NCBI GenBank assembly: GCA_035307785.1
Contig: DATGHS010000457.1
Location: 1-21,657, forward strand
Length of the DNA stretch: 21,657 bases
Direction of reading: 5' to 3'
Source: DATGHS01 sp035307785
Lineage (GTDB): Bacteria > Planctomycetota > Planctomycetia > Gemmatales > Gemmataceae
The first letter of the stretch is position 1; every line of letters starts with the position of its first letter. This document shows, one piece after another, positions 15,435-21,657 of this stretch. Below the pieces are notes generated by a model that was not told the origin of the DNA, did no database searches, and saw only the letters and a program-made list of their open reading frames with translations. A program made the position numbers and the translations under genes.

Positions 15435-18400
15435 TTATTTTGTCCTTGGTGCTTCCCAGATTTGTACGCTGCCATCGACATTGGTCGAGGCAAGCTTTTG
15501 CCCATCGGGGCTGAAGGCCACGCTAAAGATGCGCTGGCCGTGGCCTTGAAGTGTCAACGTTTCCTCTCCACTGCCCACTTCCCAGAGCTTGACGGTCCCA
15601 TCCCAGCTTGCTGAGGCGAGCCGCTGTCCGTCTGGACTGAATACGATGTGACTCACTTTGCCGGTGTGGCCGCGGAAGGTGCGGAGCAGCGCGCCGGTTT
15701 CCGCATTCCACAGTTTCACGTTGCTACCATTGCTTGCGGTCGCCAACCAATCGCCTTTGGGACTAAATGCAACCCACCACACCGACAAATCGTTTGTCGG
15801 CCAGTTGTGTTTTTCTTGGCCGGTCTCCACGTCGCAGATTCGCACGGTAGTGTCCCAGCAAGCCACGGCCAAGCGCTTGCCATCGGGACTGAAGGCTACC
15901 CCGCTTGCCACAGGACTTGCTCCCGCGGCATGTTGAAAGTCAATTCGCTTAATCTGCTGTCCATCATGGGCATCCCATAGCCTTAGTGTTGAGTCCTCGC
16001 CGACCGACGCCAATTTACTGCCATCGGGGCTGAACACGACAGCCCAGACCTGTTTCGTGTGGCCCTTGAGAGGGAATTTCTCTCGGCCAGTCTTTACTTC
16101 CCACACGATAACGGTGTTGTCGTCGCTGGCGGTGGCCAGCAACTGGCCATCGGGGCTGAACGCCACGCCGTTGACGCTTGCCGTGTGTCTAGGGAGGGCC
16201 CGGATCGTCTGGCCGGTGCTCGCGTCCCACAATTTGGCCGTGCCGTCCTCACTGCCCGTAGCAATGTGACCGAATTGATTGAAGGCCACGCTATAAACTT
16301 CCTTCTGGTGGCCTGTAAGTGTAAGCGGCGCTTGCCCATTGATCGCATCCCATATCCGAACCGTTCGGTCACCACCGGCCGAGGCGATATGTTGCCCGTC
16401 GGGACTGAAGGCGACGGAGTAAATTCCGTCGGTATGACCACGCAAAATGAGAATTTGCTCGCCGATTGCTGCGTCCCAAACGCGGACCGTTTGATCAGCA
16501 CTCCCTGATGCCAGGCACTGACCATCCGGGCTGAAAACGACAGAATTGACGCGGCCTTGGTGTCCTTCGAGAAGCCTCGGGCTCGCTCCTGTGGCAGCGT
16601 CCCACAGGCGGATTTTGCTGTCTGAGCTCGCCGCTGCGAGTGTTTTTCCGTTTGGACTAAAAGCGATTTCAGTCACTTCTCGCGTGCGACCCGATAAGTC
16701 GGTTGTCTCGCCGCCATTGGCCAGGTCCCAAATGTTGATCGAACCAGAATCTTCGTTATTGGGGTTTTTGCCCTGGAGCGCGCCGGCCGCGGCGAGCCGT
16801 CCGCCGTCCGCGCTATAGGCTACGCAATTGAGCTTGCCGCCCGTGCGGTACTCGCTTGGTTTTTCTTTTTCACTGTCGATATCCCAAACGCGGACAATCC
16901 CATCCGAACTCCCTGTGGCCAGATGCCGGCCATCCGGATGGAATGCTGCACATTGTCCCTTTAAAGTCCGTTTCAGTTCGCCATTTTGCACTTTCCACAA
17001 CCGCGTGTTGTCGTCGTTAGAGCCAACCGCGACCAGTTTTCCGTCGCTGCTGTAAGTCATGGAATCGATATTACCTTCCTCAATGCGCCGGGAGATTAGT
17101 TCCTGGCCGGTGCTCGCATCCAGAATGTACCACGAGTCCGCATCTCGACAGGCGATTTGCTTGCCATTGGGGCTGTAGATCACGATTTGCGCGTCCAACT
17201 CGAACGTCCGCATTGTATTAAGACAGCGATGGCGCCAAAAATACCATTCAAAGCCTCTTATATCCCTCCCGCCTGTGTTTTCCGGCCGCTGTCCGTCCAA
17301 AGCTTTCAGGAGCCAGCCGATTCGGTTTCCCTCCCAATACGAAGGTGCTAGGCGCATGTCCAAGAGGCTTTTTTGTAAGCTCAACTTCTCTTGCGACGTC
17401 TTCTCCAATTTCGCAAGTGCATTTCCTAACTTGCCGGCAGCCTCTTGCGCCTTGTTCCGTTCCCGATTTGCATCACTGTGCAGTTTTGCAAAAACGACGA
17501 GTCCCAGCAGAAGCAATAGGGCAATCCCTGCCAACCCATATGCCAAGGTTCGTGTCTTTCCCGCTTGCACCCGGGCCTTCGCCGCCTCGGCTTCGGCCCT
17601 TGCAGCTTCGGCTCGGGCCAGACCGGCTTGCGCTTCGGCTTTCGCTGCCTCCGCTTTTCTACTCTTCTCTTCCTGCTCGCGTCGGTACATCTGGATTCGT
17701 TCGAGCACCGCGCGGGCATTAGCCGGCCGTCGTTCGCGGTCTTTTTGCAAGCACTCTTGCGCCAGCTTGATTAGATCGGGATCAGCGCCGCAGCGCGTGA
17801 GCTGGTCACATGCAGCTTTCGTATCGCCGTTTTCGGCAGCAAAGCGGATTTCCCCGCAGCACACTTCACGGCTTGGATGCTCGCTCCAGTAGGGCGGCTG
17901 GCCAGTCAGAATCTCGCACAAGATTGCACCCAGGCCGAACACATCGCTGCGGGCGTCAATCTGCTCGATCAGTCCGTTCGCCTGCTCCGGTGGCATCCAC
18001 GCATACGTGCCCAGTGCGCCATCAGTGGATTCTACCTTGCTTCTTCGCGGAGTATTGATGACAGTGCCTGGGGCGGGAGCGCTGGCATCACCTTCCGAAG
18101 CTGCGGGCCGGACCTTGCCGATGCCCCAGTCCATCACATGGACGATATGGAAGCGCTCATCCACCATTACGTTGCCGGGCTTCAGGTCGCGGTGCAGCAC
18201 GTGGTGTTCGTGAGCATAAGCCAGGCAATCGCACATGCTTTCAAAGATTTGCACGAAGCTGAACAGGTTCGTCGAGGGCGCCGGCCGACCCTGCAGCAGG
18301 TCTTGTAGCGTGTCGCCCTTCACCCATTTCATGGTGAAGAACGGCCGGCCATCGGGCAATGTCCCGAAATCGTGAATGGGCGCAATGGCCGGGTGCTGCA

Positions 18401-18749
18401 ACTGGGCCACGATGTGGGCCTCATCCACAAACCGGGTGATTACTTTCGCGTCGGAAAGGTATTCGATGTGAATGGTCTTGAGGGCAACTTCGCGTTTGAG
18501 CCGAAGTTCGCGGGCTCGATACACAATGCCCATGCCGCCCTGGCCGAGTTCTTCCAAAATCTCATAGCCCGGCACAATGAACAACGCGCCTTTGGATGCC
18601 CTGGCCGAGCTGTCCAACTCGTCGGGAGTCTGGCCCCACGTGCCATCCGGCGGCGCCGCGCTGGTAGGCGGCGCGCCGGGAGTGTTGGTGACGGTCACGT
18701 CATTGGCCGGCGAAGGGAGCTTTTCGTTCGGGGGCCGTTCGGCAGACAT
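15435..18749 (-). CDS. Ser/Thr protein kinase with transmembrane helix and 14 WD40 repeats
   Basis: An 1104-residue receptor-like kinase. After a Pro-rich leader, the kinase domain (about 62-355) shows GQGGMG (69-74), Lys91 in VALKTI, catalytic HRDLKPGNV (186-194), DWG (207-209) in place of DFG, and WMPPEQ. An Ala/Glu/Lys-rich coiled coil (about 356-398) precedes one membrane helix (about 402-423), a second helical segment, the RGFEWYFWRHRC motif (about 498-509) and fourteen WD40 units (about 512-1104; AFSPDGQ, LASxSxDxTVRLWD). Fourteen units suit two seven-bladed propellers, probably extracytoplasmic and used for ligand or protein binding. The ATG at 18749 is preferred; a TTG at 18764 would add five residues. 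DWG is common in planctomycete kinases and need not mean inactivity. It is divergent from the barrel gene. Confidence 0.95.
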   Translation of the reverse strand: MSAERPPNEKLPSPANDVTVTNTPGAPPTSAAPPDGTWGQTPDELDSSARASKGALFIVPGYEILEELGQGGMGIVYRARELRLKREVALKTIHIEYLSDAKVITRFVDEAHIVAQLQHPAIAPIHDFGTLPDGRPFFTMKWVKGDTLQDLLQGRPAPSTNLFSFVQIFESMCDCLAYAHEHHVLHRDLKPGNVMVDERFHIVHVMDWGIGKVRPAASEGDASAPAPGTVINTPRRSKVESTDGALGTYAWMPPEQANGLIEQIDARSDVFGLGAILCEILTGQPPYWSEHPSREVCCGEIRFAAENGDTKAACDQLTRCGADPDLIKLAQECLQKDRERRPANARAVLERIQMYRREQEEKSRKAEAAKAEAQAGLARAEAARAEAEAAKARVQAGKTRTLAYGLAGIALLLLLGLVVFAKLHSDANRERNKAQEAAGKLGNALAKLEKTSQEKLSLQKSLLDMRLAPSYWEGNRIGWLLKALDGQRPENTGGRDIRGFEWYFWRHRCLNTMRTFELDAQIVIYSPNGKQIACRDADSWYILDASTGQELISRRIEEGNIDSMTYSSDGKLVAVGSNDDNTRLWKVQNGELKRTLKGQCAAFHPDGRHLATGSSDGIVRVWDIDSEKEKPSEYRTGGKLNCVAYSADGGRLAAAGALQGKNPNNEDSGSINIWDLANGGETTDLSGRTREVTEIAFSPNGKTLAAASSDSKIRLWDAATGASPRLLEGHQGRVNSVVFSPDGQCLASGSADQTVRVWDAAIGEQILILRGHTDGIYSVAFSPDGQHIASAGGDRTVRIWDAINGQAPLTLTGHQKEVYSVAFNQFGHIATGSEDGTAKLWDASTGQTIRALPRHTASVNGVAFSPDGQLLATASDDNTVIVWEVKTGREKFPLKGHTKQVWAVVFSPDGSKLASVGEDSTLRLWDAHDGQQIKRIDFQHAAGASPVASGVAFSPDGKRLAVACWDTTVRICDVETGQEKHNWPTNDLSVWWVAFSPKGDWLATASNGSNVKLWNAETGALLRTFRGHTGKVSHIVFSPDGQRLASASWDGTVKLWEVGSGEETLTLQGHGQRIFSVAFSPDGQKLASTNVDGSVQIWEAPRTK

Positions 18750-18966
18750 GCACTCCACCCTCAATGGCGCCGGCAGTCACGATTGTTGGGATGAGAGTGA
18801 TAGTATCCCGGTTCCAGTGGGGAATCAAGGAATTCGTCCTTTGAGCCGGCAGCGCGAGCGACCGGGTATTGCCGGATGCGGCGCATTCATCTCGAGGTCA
18901 AGTGGTTGCTGACAATTAGCCACGGTGCGCGCTCCGCAGTGTACGATCCGGATCGTGGAAAGTCAC

Positions 18967-18982
18967 TCAAATGTACATTTGA
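18967..18982. promoter_or_regulatory. Perfect 16-bp palindrome, candidate operator
   Basis: TCAAATGTACATTTGA is a perfect palindrome in an otherwise GC-rich genome, 218 bp upstream of the WD40 kinase start and 307 bp upstream of the barrel start. The symmetry suits binding by a dimeric helix-turn-helix regulator. TTTCACG starts at 18983, directly next to it, and recurs at 19003. Confidence 0.5.
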
Positions 18983-18996
18983 TTTCACGAAAAAGT

Positions 18997-19040
18997 GTTT
19001 CGTTTCACGGGGGGTGTGTCTTTTTCGGTGAAACGGAAAC
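18997..19040. repeat. Imperfect inverted repeat (12-bp stem)
   Basis: GTTTCGTTTCAC (18997-19008) pairs with GTGAAACGGAAAC (19028-19040) with one bulged G, leaving a 19-nt G/T-rich loop. It could be an RNA hairpin in the leader of the barrel transcript or a DNA-binding site. There is no coding role. Confidence 0.55.
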
Positions 19041-19288
19041 GAAACGCCCCTTCACTTACGCAATGGGCGCTGGGCCGCCAAATAGGGCGATCCCAACCGA
19101 TGTTTTGCGCCCTACATCCGGTCGCTGGCGCTCCCGGCTCAAAGTCTATTTCCTCATCCCCCGCATCTTGCCCACCTCGCACAGGCCGCAAATCCGTCAA
19201 GATTCGCGCTGAATTTACCGATATTCACTGCGTAAGCCGGAATTTCTCAAGAAGGAGGCGGTGCGGCTCAACAGGAAGTGATTTCAGG

Positions 19289-21292
19289 ATGAGGCACGTG
19301 CGCGCTTATGGCTGGGCCATGGGGGCAGGAGTGCTTGCGCTCCTGTTCGGTCTTCCGGCGTGCGCGCAGTCGCCGCCCGAACCGCCGGCGCCCGCTTTTT
19401 ACTTGCAAGGCCAGCCCCCCTCGACGACGCAAGCGAGCGCTCAGCTACCGGAGAAGTTGCCGCCGCCGGAGCCGGAATTTCCATACCAGCTTCCGAAGCT
19501 CACCGATCCGTCGCTATCCCAAACGCGGCCGCCGGTGCTCACGCCGCCGGACAAGTTGCCGGCTCAGCCGGCTGCGCCGGCTGCAACCGAAGCAGCGCCC
19601 GCCGAGTTCTTGCTTACACCGGTCGATCCGCCGCTCGGCTACACCGGCCCCAGCGGCGTACTGCCGCGCGTCGGGCCGGGACCCAGCCCCGATTATCTGC
19701 CCACCGAAGTTCGCTGGCGCATCGGCTTTCCCGAATGGGACCGCTACCAGCGCGGCCATCCACGCGACGACGATTACCCGTACATGCTTGGCAACCGCTG
19801 GGACCCGTACAACCAAAACGTGCTCAAGGGCGATTACCCCATCATCGGCCAGCACACGTTTTTTATCTTCACGGCCAGCAGCCTAAGCCTGTTTGAACCG
19901 CGTGCGATTCCTTCGCAAACGACGCCATTCGAGAGCACGCTGTTGCCCGGCGAATTCGACTTCTTCGGCAGGCCCAATCAGATCGTGATGGAACAGTTCT
20001 TCCGGCTATCGTTCGACTTGTTCCACGGCGATGCGGCGTTCAAACCGGTGGACTGGCGCATCCGCCTCACGCCCGTGTTCAACATGAACTTCCTCACGGT
20101 GAGCGAACTGGCCCAGGTAAGCCCGGATGTCACCTTCGGCGACAATCGTTTCCGCGTCTGGGGAACGCTCGAAGAGTATTTCGTGGAAAAGAAGCTGTTC
20201 GACCTGAGCCCGGAATACGATTTCATGTCGATCCGCTTCGGCTCGCAGCCGTTCACCAGCGATTTCCGCGGCTTCATATTCAGCGACACCAACCGGGCGG
20301 TGCGGCTGTTCGGCACGCTCAACGGCAACCGCGACCAGTTCAACCTCATCTATTTCCGCCCGGCCGAAAAGGACACCAACAGCGGGCTGAACACGTTCTA
20401 TGACCGCAATCAGAATATCCTGATTGCCAATTATTATCGGCAGGATTTCATTTTCCCCGGTTACACCATTGAAGGCAGCATCCATTACGACAACGACCGG
20501 CCCAGTTTCAAGTTCGATACCAACGGCTTTCTGGTGCGGCCCGATCCTACCGGCGTGTTTCAGCAGCATGAAGTGAATGCCGTCTACCTGGGCCTTGCCG
20601 GCGACGGCCACATTGGCCCGTACAACATCTCGCACGCTTTCTACTGGGTGGTGGGCCGCGATAGCATCAACCCGATTGGCAACACGCCGCAGGACATCAA
20701 TGCCGAAATGGCGGCGGTCGAACTCTCATATGACCGCGACTGGGCCCGCTTCCGCACGTCGATGTTCTGGGCTTCCGGCGACGGCAACCCGAACGACCAC
20801 CATGCCACTGGCTTCGACACGATCATGGATAATCCGAACTTTGCGGGTGGCGAGTTCAGTTTTTGGCAGCGACAGGTGATTCCGCTCTTCGGTGTACAAC
20901 TCGTGCAGCGGCAGAGCCTGGTGCCCGACTTGCGCTCGAGCAAGATTCAGGGGCAGCCGAATTTCGTGAACCCGGGGCTATGGCTAGTGAACGCGGGAAT
21001 GGATTTCGATATCACGCCGAAACTGCGCTCGATCAACAACGTGAATTACCTCTGGTTCGACAAAACGGCCGTCTTGCAAACGTTTCTCTTCGACAGCAAG
21101 ATCGACCGCAACATCGGCACGGATTTGAGCACCGGCGTCGAATACCGGCCGTTCTTGAACAACCGATGCATTTTGATTGGCGGCATTTCGTCGCTAATTC
21201 CGTCGACCGGCTTCAGCGAAATCTACAGCCGGCTGCGCGGCAACGCCGGAATTCTGATCGCGGGCTTTATCGAAGTGAACTTGGCGTATTGA
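19289..21292 (+). CDS. Outer-membrane beta-barrel (porin-like) protein, planctomycete hypothetical
   Basis: A 667-residue exported protein of a family I cannot name. A signal peptide (residues 1-27, ending PACAQS) is followed by a Pro-rich region (about 29-135) like a periplasmic or peptidoglycan-crossing segment, the motif NRWDPYNQNVLKGDYPI (about 169-185), and about 480 residues of alternating aromatic/polar strands (IRLTPVFNMNFLTVSE, FRVWGTLEEYFV, DQFNLIYFRP). The C-terminus, GFIEVNLAY, ends in an aromatic residue as outer-membrane strands do. I chose ATG 19289 because it opens the signal peptide; the frame stays open to 18995 but that part looks non-coding. A cytochrome c gene starts 54 bp downstream, so the two are likely co-transcribed and may work together. 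A general porin or scaffold role is the alternative. Confidence 0.8.
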   Translation: MRHVRAYGWAMGAGVLALLFGLPACAQSPPEPPAPAFYLQGQPPSTTQASAQLPEKLPPPEPEFPYQLPKLTDPSLSQTRPPVLTPPDKLPAQPAAPAATEAAPAEFLLTPVDPPLGYTGPSGVLPRVGPGPSPDYLPTEVRWRIGFPEWDRYQRGHPRDDDYPYMLGNRWDPYNQNVLKGDYPIIGQHTFFIFTASSLSLFEPRAIPSQTTPFESTLLPGEFDFFGRPNQIVMEQFFRLSFDLFHGDAAFKPVDWRIRLTPVFNMNFLTVSELAQVSPDVTFGDNRFRVWGTLEEYFVEKKLFDLSPEYDFMSIRFGSQPFTSDFRGFIFSDTNRAVRLFGTLNGNRDQFNLIYFRPAEKDTNSGLNTFYDRNQNILIANYYRQDFIFPGYTIEGSIHYDNDRPSFKFDTNGFLVRPDPTGVFQQHEVNAVYLGLAGDGHIGPYNISHAFYWVVGRDSINPIGNTPQDINAEMAAVELSYDRDWARFRTSMFWASGDGNPNDHHATGFDTIMDNPNFAGGEFSFWQRQVIPLFGVQLVQRQSLVPDLRSSKIQGQPNFVNPGLWLVNAGMDFDITPKLRSINNVNYLWFDKTAVLQTFLFDSKIDRNIGTDLSTGVEYRPFLNNRCILIGGISSLIPSTGFSEIYSRLRGNAGILIAGFIEVNLAY

Positions 21293-21346
21293 GTTGGTGA
21301 GTGGTGACTAGCGGACTGTAAGAGGTTGGTTGACAGGAGAATACCC

Positions 21347-21657
21347 ATGCTCGGCAGCGCGCGTTTCAATCGGATTCGAATGGCGGGCACCGTACTGGCC
21401 GGCGTGGTTGCCTTGCTGGTAGGATGGCTCGTCCTTCCGCACACGGGCCGCCAAGCATATTCCCAGACGCAAACTCCGCTGGATGCGATAGCATTTACCG
21501 AGCCCTTTCCGCTGCCACCGGAGTTGGCCGGCGTGCAGTTGATGAAGCAGACCGATGCCGAAAAGCTGTCCAAGAGCGCTGGCTGCGTGCAATGCCATCA
21601 AACGGTGGGCGATCCACACCGGAAGGACACGATTCGGCTCGGTTGCACCGATTGCCA
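21347..21657 (+). CDS. Multihaem c-type cytochrome (C-terminus beyond window)
   Basis: The 103 visible residues start with a basic N-terminus and one hydrophobic helix (about 12-31, signal or membrane anchor), followed by a Gln/Thr/Pro spacer, a canonical haem-binding CVQCH (80-84) in SAGCVQCHQTVGDPHRKD, and a second motif, CTDC plus CA at the edge (100-104), which will read CTDCH if the next base is a pyrimidine. Two haem motifs within 25 residues point to a multihaem electron-transfer protein in the periplasm or on the membrane. The ATG at 21347 has GGAG eight bases upstream. It lies 54 bp after the outer-membrane barrel gene, which suggests an electron conduit across the cell envelope, but the number of haems and the true length are not visible. 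Confidence 0.88.
   Translation, partial: MLGSARFNRIRMAGTVLAGVVALLVGWLVLPHTGRQAYSQTQTPLDAIAFTEPFPLPPELAGVQLMKQTDAEKLSKSAGCVQCHQTVGDPHRKDTIRLGCTDC

Larger units (their letters stand above)
18750..19288. other. Divergent intergenic region with palindrome and hairpin
   Basis: A 539-bp spacer between the WD40 kinase and the barrel protein. A plus-strand frame runs through 18995-19288 into the barrel gene, but its translation has no signal peptide and is rich in Arg, Ser and Pro, so I treat it as non-coding. The region is unusually AT-rich around 18960-19045 and carries the palindrome and inverted repeat listed separately. Confidence 0.65.

Noticed and set aside
17560..17690. Repetitive DNA (GCTTCGGC-type)
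   Set aside because: It is coding: it encodes the Ala/Glu/Lys coiled coil of the WD40 kinase, so the repetition is explained by the protein.
18995..19288. 98-residue N-terminal extension of the barrel protein
   Set aside because: It would bury the clear signal peptide inside the protein and covers the AT-rich hairpin region; composition is unlike the rest of the gene.

Overview
The window looks like chromosomal DNA of a planctomycete (phylum Planctomycetota). The evidence is a protein with the planctomycete-typical PSCyt2/PSD1 (DUF1549/DUF1553) layout, two planctomycete-style Ser/Thr kinases (one with an N-terminal recruitment-like segment, one fused to 14 WD40 repeats), an exported protein with an LExLExR-type N-terminus, and a proline-rich outer-membrane barrel followed by a multihaem cytochrome. 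GC content is moderately high. I see no rRNA, tRNA, CRISPR array, insertion sequence or phage gene.

Region 1 (1-5680, minus strand) is a phosphate-starvation locus: pstS (phosphate-binding lipoprotein), a single 636-residue ORF that fuses the PstC and PstA permeases, phoR (sensor kinase) and pstB (ATPase, cut by the left edge just before its C-terminus). Two sets of three 7-bp direct repeats with an 11-bp period (best copy CTTCACA) lie upstream of pstS and upstream of pstB. They have the classical Pho-box geometry. The pstB set starts 2 bp after the phoR stop codon, so pstB seems to have its own phosphate-responsive promoter. A small plus-strand gene for a secreted or membrane-anchored peptide sits between pstCA and phoR.

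Region 2 (5677-9739, minus strand) holds a small membrane protein, an orphan type-1 periplasmic binding protein and an 834-residue PSCyt2/PSD1 protein with Big-2-like domains and haem-type cysteine motifs. The last two are only 41 bp apart.

Region 3 (10096-13960) holds a membrane-anchored Ser/Thr kinase on the plus strand and, convergent to it, a 795-residue exported protein with RTX-like repeats and two GlcG/HbpS-like domains. A 62-bp inverted repeat with nested hairpins lies between them.

Region 4 (14507-15192, minus strand) is a two-gene toxin-antitoxin-like pair: a DUF104-like antitoxin and a PIN-domain (VapC-type) toxin, overlapping by GTGA.

Region 5 (15435-21657) holds the WD40 receptor-like kinase on the minus strand. 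Divergent from it are an outer-membrane beta-barrel protein and a multihaem cytochrome c cut by the right edge. The 539-bp divergent spacer carries a perfect 16-bp palindrome and an imperfect hairpin. The barrel and cytochrome pair may form a porin-cytochrome conduit, but that is inference.
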